From JBOZRQ01 sp050789255 (GTDB lineage Bacteria > Bacillota > Sulfobacillia > Symbiobacteriales > Symbiobacteriaceae): 64,000 nucleotides of DNA. The stretch lies in the NCBI GenBank assembly GCA_050789255.1, contig JBOZRQ010000010.1, positions 1 through 64,000 of the forward strand, written 5' to 3'. Positions 36,582-44,390 of this stretch are shown piece after piece; within the stretch, counting starts at the first letter, position 1, and the number at the start of each line of letters is the position of its first letter. Made by a program: the position numbers and the translations under genes. The notes beneath the pieces are model-generated. The model worked only from the letters and a program-made list of their open reading frames with translations, ran no database searches and was not told where the DNA came from.

Positions 36582-37097
36582 ATGAAGTCGCGCAAGGTGA
36601 TCGCCGGTGTCCTGCTGCTGTTGGTGGTCGTCGCAGGTGCGGCCTTGCTCATTCGCGGGCGCCAGACGAAGTTAGTTCTCGCGGCCACCACGGTTGGCAG
36701 CGGGGGCGTGACCGTCCGGGTGACCAAGTTTGAGCAGACCTGGTCGATTTACAAGGGCTCGAGCCGCATGCCACCACCGTGGATGATGGAGTATCCCTTC
36801 CTACTGAAGGGCTGGGCCATGCTGTTCCGGTACAACGAAAAGGTCATGGACGGCCTGGTCTGGTTCGTGGTCGACGCCACGGTCTCGTCCGACCAGCCCG
36901 TCCAGCCGGAGGACATCGACTTCCGGCTCGACTACGGGAAGTACACCATTGGGGCGAACGGCAGGCGGTCGCTGATCGCCCCACCCCGCCCCCTGGAGGT
37001 CGGCACCCGCTTTGAGGTCACGGAGGGCAACATCCCGGTCGCCCTGGAGATCCAGGTGAAGGGCGAGTGGCTGCGGTTCCCGATCATTGCTCAGTAG
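36582..37097 (+). CDS. Exported or membrane-anchored protein, unknown
   Basis: The 171-residue product starts with an N-terminal hydrophobic segment (about 7-24) followed by RGRQTK, either an uncleaved anchor or a signal peptide. The rest is a beta-rich domain like those of telomeric-repeat-binding or DUF4352-like exported proteins, with the phrases FVVDATVSSDQPVQPEDIDF and RFEVTEGNIPVALEI. ATG 36582 is chosen for its position before MKSRK; upstream in-frame starts at 36549 and 36564 remain possible. Confidence 0.6.
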   Translation: MKSRKVIAGVLLLLVVVAGAALLIRGRQTKLVLAATTVGSGGVTVRVTKFEQTWSIYKGSSRMPPPWMMEYPFLLKGWAMLFRYNEKVMDGLVWFVVDATVSSDQPVQPEDIDFRLDYGKYTIGANGRRSLIAPPRPLEVGTRFEVTEGNIPVALEIQVKGEWLRFPIIAQ

Positions 37098-37100
37098 AAA

Positions 37101-37128
37101 ACGGGCGCCCTCCCAGGGGGGCGCCCGT
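37101..37128 (-). terminator. Terminator of the macro-domain gene
   Basis: The 10-base-pair stem ACGGGCGCCC/GGGCGCCCGT is followed on the minus strand by TTTTCT. It also ends the convergent exported-protein gene. Confidence 0.85.
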
Positions 37129-37130
37129 TG

Positions 37131-37694
37131 CTATGCTTCGGCCAGTGCTGCCTCGTAGACAGAGAAATCCTTGTCAGAGAACAGCACAAAGCGAACTTCA
37201 GTTAGATGGTCGTGCTCCAGGACGTAGTGCATGACGGTTGCGAGAGCAATCCGGCTTGCCCGTTCGATCGGAAAGCCATAGATCCCGGTGCTGATGCTGG
37301 GAAAAGCGATGGAAGCGATCCCATGGGCGGAGGTCAGTGACAGGCTGTTCCAGTAGGAGCGCTGCAGCAGTGCATCTTCACCTCGGCGCCCCGGCGCCCG
37401 GGCGTCGCCCCCCTGCCAGACCGGACCCACTGTATGAATCACGTACCTGGCCGGCAGGTTACCGCCGGTCGTAATCACAGCCTCGCCTGTGGGGCATCCA
37501 CCTCTCCTCTGCCGGATCGCCTGGCATTCGGCGAGAATCGCCGGCCCGCCCGCCCGGTGAATGGCGCCGTCGACGCCTCCTCCCCCGAGAAGGCTGCTGT
37601 TCGCGGCGTTAACAATGGCGTCCACGTGCTCCTTGGTGATGTCGCCTCTCTTGATGATCAAGTGAGTACGGCCAAGCACCCTTGTCTGCTCCAT
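37131..37694 (-). CDS. Macro-domain protein (ADP-ribose/O-acetyl-ADP-ribose hydrolase type)
   Basis: The 187-residue protein is a stand-alone macro domain. It has GDITKEHVDAIVNAANSSLL (about 17-36), GGGGVDGAIHRAGG, the conserved VIHTVGPVW and the phosphate loop SISTGIYGFP. These residues bind ADP-ribose. Close relatives remove acetyl or ADP-ribosyl groups. The start is ATG 37694, 6 bases after GGGAGG. Confidence 0.95.
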   Translation of the reverse strand: MEQTRVLGRTHLIIKRGDITKEHVDAIVNAANSSLLGGGGVDGAIHRAGGPAILAECQAIRQRRGGCPTGEAVITTGGNLPARYVIHTVGPVWQGGDARAPGRRGEDALLQRSYWNSLSLTSAHGIASIAFPSISTGIYGFPIERASRIALATVMHYVLEHDHLTEVRFVLFSDKDFSVYEAALAEA

Positions 37695-37769
37695 GTCCTG
37701 CCTCCCGTTGTTCCGCATCTGTCTCAGGGAAATTCTGTTGGCCGTCGGGTTCGAAAGCGGGCCAAATCA

Positions 37770-37854
37770 GTCCACATTTTCTCGGAGATTTCGCATCAGA
37801 ACCGCAAACCCGCATTCTACCGTCGAGTGCGCTACTCTCGGGCAAAATGTGGAC
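37770..37854. repeat. Inverted repeat GTCCACATTTT
   Basis: GTCCACATTTT (37770-37780) and AAAATGTGGAC (37844-37854) are perfect 11-base inverted arms, 63 bases apart. A related CCCACATTTGAC lies at about 38275. It could be a pair of regulator sites or a long hairpin. Confidence 0.6.
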
Positions 37855-38018
37855 GATATTTTCGTCGGTCGGGCCGGCCCTCCCTCCAAAAATTCCCTGA
37901 GTATCGGAGTGCCAGCGACCTACAGGTCCCCGGATAGCCGTACCTCACGCTCAGGGGCCCCGGTCCGCTCCCGATTCTTGCAGGACCGGCTGGAGCAGAT
38001 CGTCGAGCGTCGCCAGGA

Positions 38019-38270
38019 GCCAGCCGGACCGAACCCATAGTCGGCGCCTATGGCCAAGACTTGACCAGGACTGGACCAATACTGAACCCGGAGTGGGCGG
38101 AATCCAACCGGGACATAACCATAACAAAAGCGAATAGAACCGGGACTCAGCCTGACTCAACCACGACTGGGCCAGACCCAACCTAGCATGGCCAGGACTC
38201 AACCAAGAACCAGCCGGACAGAACCTGGACTGGGCCGATAGCCAAAAACTATGGCCAGGGCTCGCCGATG
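38019..38270. repeat. Degenerate direct repeats in the intergenic spacer
   Basis: A block of about 60 bases beginning CCAGCCGGAC and ending (T/C)ATGGCCARG-CT occurs at about 38020-38070 and again at 38210-38265. A partial copy (CATGGCCAGGACTCAACC) lies at 38188, and GGACTGG-like units recur in between. The copies have diverged, so this is an old duplication, not a CRISPR array. Confidence 0.6.
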
Positions 38271-38386
38271 ATCGCCCACATTTGACAAAATACCATTTAC
38301 ATTCGAACTAGAACAGTCTATTATTGGTAACACAGGGATTATCTAACACATGCCCTGAATCGGAAAGAAAGGAGAGCATCTCACCC

Positions 38387-38914
38387 ATGGCCAAGTTCCA
38401 AGGTCCCGCTCCCGGGTCCGGGCGCAACTTCCGCCGGGTCGCCAGCAAGCCCACCAGCCGCGGGCGCCGCAACCGCAAGCCCGCCTTTGCCAACGTACTG
38501 CCCAGCGGCCTGGTCGAATTCGGCGCCAACGCCTGCGACCTGCTGGACGCCATGGCTGTTCAGGCCGGGCTCCCTGCATCCGCCTACGCCATCGGCTTCG
38601 GCGCCGATGACGATGGCAACCAGATCAGCGTCTACGTGGAGCGCCCCAACACCCCGGGCAGCGCCGGCTTCGTACGCCACGCCGACACCCGCCAGTACAC
38701 CTTCTCCGTGGCCGATGTCTTCGAGGAGTCCCCGAGCCTGCGCCCCGACGTGCGCCGGAAGTGCTCCGTGGTCCCCTCCGCCGACGCAACCGACACCCCG
38801 TGCCTTGTGATCACCCTCAATTCGTCGCTTGAGTTTCTCACGACCCCGCGCAATACGAAGAAGTCCACCGCCAGCGCCCAAAAGCCTACATCAACCGAAA
38901 ACACGCCTAAGTAA
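38387..38914 (+). CDS. Protein of unknown function with basic N-terminus
   Basis: The 175-residue protein has a strongly basic, Ser/Gly-rich N-terminus (about 1-38), a central globular segment (about 40-150) and a Thr/Ser/Lys-rich tail. The ATG is preceded by AAAGGAGAG and a clean terminator follows, so it is an expressed single gene. I recognise no family. The basic extension suggests nucleic-acid binding, but this is only inferred. Confidence 0.6.
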   Translation: MAKFQGPAPGSGRNFRRVASKPTSRGRRNRKPAFANVLPSGLVEFGANACDLLDAMAVQAGLPASAYAIGFGADDDGNQISVYVERPNTPGSAGFVRHADTRQYTFSVADVFEESPSLRPDVRRKCSVVPSADATDTPCLVITLNSSLEFLTTPRNTKKSTASAQKPTSTENTPK

Positions 38915-38920
38915 AAACCT

Positions 38921-38946
38921 GAGCCCGGCTGCCAACAGCCGGGCTC
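38921..38946. terminator. Bidirectional terminator (copy A of an identical hairpin)
   Basis: The perfect 11-base-pair stem GAGCCCGGCTG/CAGCCGGGCTC with loop CCAA separates two converging genes. The same 26 bases occur at 48407-48432. Confidence 0.85.
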
Positions 38947-38987
38947 AACACATTGCTCAGAAAGGCTGCGACCCAGGGGCCTGCCGC

Positions 38988-41669
38988 TCACCCCAGCAGC
39001 CCAAGCTCCCGGGCTCTGGCGAGCGCTTCCTTGCGGTCCCGCGCCTCCAGCTTCGCCAGGATGTTGTGCAGATGCCGCTTCACGGTGCCCACTGCGATGA
39101 AAGCCCGGTCAGCGATCTCCTGGTTCGAGAGCCCATCCGCCACGAGTTGCAGTACCTCCATCTCCCGGTCGCTCAAGGGCTCGACCAGCGGTTGCTGCAG
39201 GGCGGGCGCCGGACGATCCGGCTCCTCCCCCATGGCTGCCAGCAGCCGGCGGGCAAACTCCGGGGCAGCGGTGCGCCGCGCTGCCGTTCGCAGCAACGGG
39301 ACCATCGGCGCCCCCTCTTCGATGAAGGAGCGGAAGAAACCGGCAGTCTCTCCCAGGGTCATCGCCCGCTCCAGCGTCTCCACCGCTCCCTCGTGGTCGC
39401 CTTCGGACTGGACCATCGCTCTGGCGGTCAGGACGCGCACTGCCAACCCCATACACTCCGCCTGCTCGTACGCTCCAAGCTGCTCATCCAGGATCGCTAC
39501 GGCCTCCCGGGGGCGCCCGTCCGCCGCCGTCACCCTGGCGCGCACGGTGGGTTCAAACATGCCTGTCAGGAAGAGATCCCGCCCGACATCCCGGCCGAGG
39601 CGAATCGCCTCCTCCAGGTTCCCCTCCCGCAGGTGGATGCGGGCCCGGTGTGCATCAAGCCCTTCCCTGATCACGGCCAGCGGCGAGCTGAGGACCTGCT
39701 CGATCCCGGCGAGCGCAGGGTGGTCAAGGGCAGCCTCTCCCCGCGCCTCCAGGATGCGGGCGGCGACCGGGTAGGCCCGCATCAGCGTATCCATGTGCCT
39801 GTTGCGGCGCCCCCGCTCTATCCCGTCCATGATCAGCCGGTGGGCTTCATCCAGCTCGTTCCACTCCAGATGCAGCCCGGCCATCCCCACCAGGGCCCAT
39901 CCGGAGCAGGGCAGCCGCTCACCGCGCCCATCGGCCAGCCGGAGCGCCGACTGGTAGGTTTCGTAGGCACGCCTCAGATCGCCCTGCGCCGCGTACAGGT
40001 CGGCACGGACACAGATGCTCAGGGCCGTCTGGTACAGGTCACCGGCGGACTCGCTCAGCCGGGCCACCTGGAGCAGACTCTCGATGGCCGCCCGGGTATG
40101 TCCGGAGTGCAGGCGCGACATGGCCAGCGCCATGGTGGCGGCGATGCGCCAGCCCAGGTCGTCGGTCGACAGCAACTCCACCGCCTGTTCCGCGACCAGA
40201 ACCGACCGGCTGATGTCGCCCTGCAGCCGGGTTTGAATCGCCTTGAGCGCCAAAATGCGCCCTCGGACCCACTCCTCCCCCGCTCGTTCGCCCTCGCGGG
40301 CTTCGAGCGCCGCCTCAGCGGCCTTGAGCCTCTGCTCGAACGCCTCCACATGATTCCGCGTGAGCAGCGCCCGGGCGTGAAACAGGCCAAGACCCGGCGA
40401 ACTTCGTACCAGCTCGTCAGGCAGAGAGGCGATCAGCGAGGAGAGCGTCTCGATCTCCCCACGCTGAAAGAGCTCGTCCCCCACCCGCTCCGTCAGGACC
40501 GCCGCCCGGCTGTGATCTCCCCCGTTCAGGGCGGCCCGCACCGCTTCCACCATCATGCCTTGCTGCTCATACCATTCGCTCGCCCTCAGGTACAGACCGG
40601 TCACGCGAGCGGGATCCTGCTCCAGCAAGCGCGCCGTGAGCATATCGGCAAAGAGGCGGTGGTAGCGGTACCACCGCCGCTCGCCGTCCATGGCCACCGT
40701 GAAGAGATTGCCACTCTCCAGCATCTCCAGCAGGCCCTGCGAGCCGGGGCGCCCGGTCACGGCGTCGCACAGCGGGCCGCTGAGACGCTCCAGCACGGAG
40801 GTCTCCAGGAGGAACCGCTGCACCTCCGCGGGCTGGCGGTGCACCACCTCTTCTGTGAGATAGTCCACGATGAAGCGGTTGCTGCCCATCAGCTCCGCCA
40901 TAAAGCCCGACACATCCTCCAGCCCCTGAAGCGAAAGGGCGACAAGCTGCAGGCCGGCCACCCAGCCCTCCGTCCGGGCCGTGAGATCGGCCAGATCCTG
41001 CCCGGACAGAGCGAGTCCCTGCACCCTGCCCAGGAACTCCGCCGCCTCGTCGGGCGTAAACCGCAGGTCCTTGGCCCGCAGCTCGAGGAGGTCCCCCCGG
41101 GCCCGCAGGCGCGCCAGCGGCAGGGGCGGGTCTGCCCGGGCAATCAGCAGCAAATGCGCCTGCGGCGGCAGATGCTCCAGGAGGAAGGCAATCCCCTCGT
41201 GAATCGGCTCCGCCCCGATCAGATGGTAGTCATCCAGCGCCAGGACGAAGTCGTCCTGCACCTCGGTCATGCCATTGATCAGCGCCATCAGGAGCGCCTC
41301 AACGGAGCTGCGGGCGGACCCGTGCATCACGCTCAGGGCATCGGCGCCAACCCCCGGTCGCACGGTCTCCAGTGCGGCGATGACGTAGGTCCAGAACCGG
41401 GTGGGGTCGTTGTCAGCCTCATCCAGCGATACCCAGGCCAGGTCCACCCGGGCGCCCGCTTCTGCGGAACGCCACTCCGCCACCAGTGAAGTCTTGCCGA
41501 AGCCCGGCGGGGCGGAGATCAGCGTCAGCTTCCCCGCGAGCCCCTCGGTCATCCGAGTGACAAGGCGAGGCCTGGCAACCGCGCGGGGCCGGACCCGTGG
41601 TGCGAATAGCTTGGTTCTCAGCAGGATCTGCTGAGAACCGGAGCCAGTGTGCGGCGTTGAATGGGTCAT
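38988..41669 (-). CDS. MalT-type LuxR-family transcriptional regulator
   Basis: The 893-residue protein has the layout of large ATP-binding LuxR regulators: P-loop APPGFGKT (about 53-60), a Walker B-like VLALDDYHL, a long tetratricopeptide-like helical middle (about 350-800) and a C-terminal LuxR helix-turn-helix (LSDREMEVLQLVADGLSNQE, about 827-846). Such proteins sense an inducer and activate promoters when ATP is bound. The ATG 41669 follows AGGAGG by 6 bases; the frame stays open far upstream but has no start signal there. It is divergent from an ABC operon, with a palindromic operator between them. Confidence 0.92.
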   Translation of the reverse strand: MTHSTPHTGSGSQQILLRTKLFAPRVRPRAVARPRLVTRMTEGLAGKLTLISAPPGFGKTSLVAEWRSAEAGARVDLAWVSLDEADNDPTRFWTYVIAALETVRPGVGADALSVMHGSARSSVEALLMALINGMTEVQDDFVLALDDYHLIGAEPIHEGIAFLLEHLPPQAHLLLIARADPPLPLARLRARGDLLELRAKDLRFTPDEAAEFLGRVQGLALSGQDLADLTARTEGWVAGLQLVALSLQGLEDVSGFMAELMGSNRFIVDYLTEEVVHRQPAEVQRFLLETSVLERLSGPLCDAVTGRPGSQGLLEMLESGNLFTVAMDGERRWYRYHRLFADMLTARLLEQDPARVTGLYLRASEWYEQQGMMVEAVRAALNGGDHSRAAVLTERVGDELFQRGEIETLSSLIASLPDELVRSSPGLGLFHARALLTRNHVEAFEQRLKAAEAALEAREGERAGEEWVRGRILALKAIQTRLQGDISRSVLVAEQAVELLSTDDLGWRIAATMALAMSRLHSGHTRAAIESLLQVARLSESAGDLYQTALSICVRADLYAAQGDLRRAYETYQSALRLADGRGERLPCSGWALVGMAGLHLEWNELDEAHRLIMDGIERGRRNRHMDTLMRAYPVAARILEARGEAALDHPALAGIEQVLSSPLAVIREGLDAHRARIHLREGNLEEAIRLGRDVGRDLFLTGMFEPTVRARVTAADGRPREAVAILDEQLGAYEQAECMGLAVRVLTARAMVQSEGDHEGAVETLERAMTLGETAGFFRSFIEEGAPMVPLLRTAARRTAAPEFARRLLAAMGEEPDRPAPALQQPLVEPLSDREMEVLQLVADGLSNQEIADRAFIAVGTVKRHLHNILAKLEARDRKEALARARELGLLG

Positions 41670-41790
41670 GGGCTGCCTCCTGCTTTGCCGCCCACCGGAG
41701 CTGGCGCTGGTGCTGCCGGCGAACGGGCTTATACATCCATACCATATTAGCATCAAGTTTGTACACTTTGTATCCGAATGTACCCGTATT

Positions 41791-41807
41791 TGTACCTTGG
41801 AGGTACA
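41791..41807. promoter_or_regulatory. Palindromic operator TGTACC-N5-GGTACA (site 1)
   Basis: A perfect 6-5-6 inverted repeat lies between the divergent LuxR regulator and the ABC operon. Half-sites TGTAC(C/A) also occur at 41759-41765 and 41779-41784. A near-identical palindrome occurs at 46225-46241. Confidence 0.65.
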
Positions 41808-41867
41808 TGCCGCACACCCTGTCTGGGTGGTACTTTGGAGCAGAAGTATCGTACCGAGGTGACTGCG

Positions 41868-42509
41868 ATGTCTGTCGTCCTTCAGCTCCGCTCGCTCTCC
41901 GTCACGGGGAGCCCGCCCATGCGGCCCCTGCACGGCCTGACCCTGAACGTATATGCCGGCGAGACGCTCGGCCTCCTGGGCCCGGCCGGGTCCGGCAAGA
42001 GCACGCTCCTTCGGTTGATGGCCGGTACCCTTCATCCGGATGCGGGTCAGGTGGTGGCAGTTGGATCTCCGCCGATCCTGCTGGATGATCCGGTCGACGA
42101 TGCCGCCTCCCCGGATGGGCGCCGCGTCCTCGCCGACATCCGCCGGTGGACCCGGGAGGAGGGCCGGGCCGTCGTTCTGACCACGCCGCACGCCGCCGTG
42201 GCCCATGCGCTCTGCGACCGGGTTGGCCTTCTCAGCGAGGGGCACCTCCTGGCGGAGCGGCCCGCGACCGACCTGGCCCCCCTGCTGGCGGAGGAGCGCT
42301 ACCGAATCCGGGTGCGTGGTCATCTGGACCCCAGGCTCTCCCGCTGGTTCGACGGTTTTCAGCTCCAGCAGGGCGCCACCGAGACCTCGCTCACCGGTCC
42401 GGCTGACCAGTCGGCCTTGCGGGCGGTGCTGACACGGGTGTTCGACCTGGGGCTGACCCTGCTTGACGTGACACGCGTGGAACCGGACCTGGCACCGCTC
42501 TATCGATGA
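41868..42509 (+). CDS. Shortened ABC ATPase lacking the signature subdomain
   Basis: This 213-residue protein begins as a normal ABC ATPase with Walker A GPAGSGKST (about 34-42). About 30 residues later it runs straight into a Walker B-like PILLDDPVDDA and the switch-His region LTTPHAAVAHALCDRVGLLS. The Q-loop, helical subdomain and LSGGQ signature, about 80-90 residues, are missing. The C-terminal part (about 135-213) resembles exporter ATPase extensions. It heads an operon with a complete ATPase and a permease, so it may be a regulatory or heterodimer partner. GAGGTG precedes ATG 41868. Confidence 0.75.
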   Translation: MSVVLQLRSLSVTGSPPMRPLHGLTLNVYAGETLGLLGPAGSGKSTLLRLMAGTLHPDAGQVVAVGSPPILLDDPVDDAASPDGRRVLADIRRWTREEGRAVVLTTPHAAVAHALCDRVGLLSEGHLLAERPATDLAPLLAEERYRIRVRGHLDPRLSRWFDGFQLQQGATETSLTGPADQSALRAVLTRVFDLGLTLLDVTRVEPDLAPLYR

Positions 42510-42534
42510 TGCAACTCCGGAGGTTGACCACACC

Positions 42535-43386
42535 ATGGCACTGATCACCCTGAACAAGGTGCAAAAGCGGCTTCAGCATCACCAGGTCCTGCACGACATG
42601 ACCTTTGAGGTGCGTGAAGGCGAGATCCTCGGCCTGCTGGGCCCAAACGGTTCGGGCAAGACCACCACGATCCGCTGCATCAACGGCGTGATCACCGCCG
42701 ACGCCGGCGAGATCACTGTGGCGGGGCGCCAGCCCGGTCAGGACGGAGAGACCGTCCGCCGCATGACCGGCGTGCTCACGGAGTCCGCCGGGTTCTACCC
42801 ACATATGACCGCCCTGGAGAACCTGCGCTTCCACAGCCGGCTCTACGGCCTGCCGGATGATCGCCGGGCGCTGCAACTGCTGGAGGAGTTCGGCCTGGCG
42901 TCGGCCCGGGACCGAAAGGCCGGCGCCTTCTCCACCGGCATGAAGAAGCGGCTGGGCCTGGCCAGGGCGCTGCTGCACGACCCGCAGATCCTCTTTCTGG
43001 ACGAGCCCACCAACGGCCTGGACCCTGAGGGCATCCAGCAGGTGTCGGAGGAGATCGTCCGGCTGAACCAGCAGGGCAAGACCATCGTCATTTGCTCCCA
43101 CGTGCTCCAGCAGTTGGAGTCGATCTGCCACCGCTATGTGTTCATGAGGGCCGGCCGCGTGCTCGATCAGGGCACCAAGGCCGAGCTGGAGCAGAGGTAC
43201 CAGACCGATCTGACGCTCCGGGTGGAGACCGATGGTGGCCCGCTGGAGTTCCGCCTTCCCTCCCGGGAGGCCGTCCCTGCTATGCTGCGCCGCCTCACGT
43301 CCGAGATGAACATCTACTCCGCAGCCCTGGCAGGCCAGGACCTCCAGGCGCTCTACTTCAAGGTGCTGGAGGGAACACCCCGATGA
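42535..43386 (+). CDS. ABC transporter ATPase
   Basis: The complete 283-residue ATPase has Walker A GPNGSGKTT (about 36-44), signature FSTGMKKRLGLARAL, Walker B ILFLDEPTNGLDPEG and a switch His in CSHVLQQL. A C-terminal extension follows, as in CcmA/NatA-type exporters. CGGAGG precedes the ATG. Its stop overlaps the permease ATG (ATGA), so the two subunits are coupled. Confidence 0.94.
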   Translation: MALITLNKVQKRLQHHQVLHDMTFEVREGEILGLLGPNGSGKTTTIRCINGVITADAGEITVAGRQPGQDGETVRRMTGVLTESAGFYPHMTALENLRFHSRLYGLPDDRRALQLLEEFGLASARDRKAGAFSTGMKKRLGLARALLHDPQILFLDEPTNGLDPEGIQQVSEEIVRLNQQGKTIVICSHVLQQLESICHRYVFMRAGRVLDQGTKAELEQRYQTDLTLRVETDGGPLEFRLPSREAVPAMLRRLTSEMNIYSAALAGQDLQALYFKVLEGTPR

Positions 43387-44219
43387 ACAAGCAGGCGATT
43401 CGAGCAATCGTGGTCAAGGATATCCGCTCCATCTTCTCCAACTGGCAGGTCTGGTCGCCCATGCTGGTGCTGCCGCTGCTCTTCACCGTCGTTCTGCCGG
43501 CCGGCCTGATGCTGCTTGCCAGCTCTTCAGCGGGCGCCGATTCGAGCGACGCTCTGTCCGGCCTGACCGAAGCGCTGAGCCGGATCGCCTCCGCAGAGGT
43601 GCAGGCCACCCTCAACGCCCTGCCCAGCGTGAATCACAAGCTGGCCTACTACGCCATCAATTACGCCTTGGCGCCGCTATTCCTGATGATCCCGCTCATG
43701 GCCTCCACCGGTGTGAGCGCCCAGTCGTTTGCAGGCGAGAAGGAAGCGGGCACGCTGGAGAGCCTGCTGTTCGCCCCGGTCGATCTGGTCAGCCTCTTTG
43801 TGGGCAAGACCCTGGCCGCCTTAATTCCGGCGGTGGGCCTCTCGCTGGCCGGCTTCGTGCTCTACGGCGTCACCGCGAACACAGTGGGCTGGCAGCTCTT
43901 TCACCGCCTCTTCTTCCCGACGGCCAACTGGCTTCCGCTTATGCTGCTGGTGATCCCGGCGCTCAGCCTGGTCTCCATCCTGTTCAGCGTCTACATCAGC
44001 TCACGGGTTGCCACCTTCCAGGCGGCCTACCAGAGCGGGGGCGTCGTGGTCCTACCGGCGCTCGCCCTCATGGGCACCCAACTTGGGGGCTTCCTCATTC
44101 TCGATGTCTGGGTGACGACGCTCATCGGCCTGGTCATTGCTGTGCTCGCTCTTGTGCTGATGCGCATGCTCGGCCGCAAGCTGAACCGGGGCGCCCTGTT
44201 TGAAAGCCAGATTCGCTAA
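43383..44219 (+). CDS. ABC-2 type exporter permease
   Basis: The 278-residue protein has a cytoplasmic N-terminus (VVKDIRSIFSNW), a first helix, a long external loop (about 45-85) and five further helices. The coupling loop SFAGEKEAGTLESLLFAP (about 117-134) is typical of NatB/ABC-2 permeases. Genes 41868, 42535 and 43383 probably form an exporter controlled from the divergent LuxR-type regulator. A terminator follows. Confidence 0.92.
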   Translation: MNKQAIRAIVVKDIRSIFSNWQVWSPMLVLPLLFTVVLPAGLMLLASSSAGADSSDALSGLTEALSRIASAEVQATLNALPSVNHKLAYYAINYALAPLFLMIPLMASTGVSAQSFAGEKEAGTLESLLFAPVDLVSLFVGKTLAALIPAVGLSLAGFVLYGVTANTVGWQLFHRLFFPTANWLPLMLLVIPALSLVSILFSVYISSRVATFQAAYQSGGVVVLPALALMGTQLGGFLILDVWVTTLIGLVIAVLALVLMRMLGRKLNRGALFESQIR

Positions 44220-44256
44220 AGAACTCATTTCCGAGGATGATAGGCTGAGCGGTTTG

Positions 44257-44288
44257 GAAGCCCGCCCCGCAAACGTGGGGCGGGCTTC
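44257..44288 (+). terminator. Terminator of the ABC exporter operon
   Basis: The 12-base-pair stem GAAGCCCGCCCC/GGGGCGGGCTTC with an 8-base loop lies 37 bases after the permease stop. Confidence 0.8.
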
Positions 44289-44342
44289 TTAGCGTACAGT
44301 CTTTGATCGCTGGTCGGCCGCATGCCGCTACCAAACAACAAC

Positions 44343-44371
44343 GGCTGCCTGGGGAGTTCACCCCGGCAGCC
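44343..44371 (-). terminator. Terminator of the stalked serine hydrolase gene
   Basis: GGCTGCC-T-GGGG pairs with CCCC-GGCAGCC around loop AGTTCA (one bulge). The minus strand continues GTTGTTGTTT, so it fits the leftward gene ending at 44391. Confidence 0.75.
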
Positions 44372-44390
44372 GGCAACCTAATCTGACCTG

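Larger units (their letters stand above)
37695..38386. other. 692-base spacer rich in repeats, no gene seen
   Basis: Neither strand shows a reading frame with a ribosome binding site and a plausible product. The stretch holds an inverted repeat (37770-37854) and a set of degenerate direct repeats (about 38019-38270), described separately. It ends with the leader of the 175-residue protein gene. Confidence 0.7.

Noticed and set aside
38019..38270. CRISPR array
   Set aside because: The repeats are too few, too degenerate and unevenly spaced, and no cas gene is nearby. No other stretch in the window shows regular repeat-spacer structure.
41670..42557. N-terminal extension of about 296 codons on the LuxR-type regulator
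   Set aside because: The family starts near the ATG at 41669, which has AGGAGG; the extension crosses the divergent ABC gene and has no domain.
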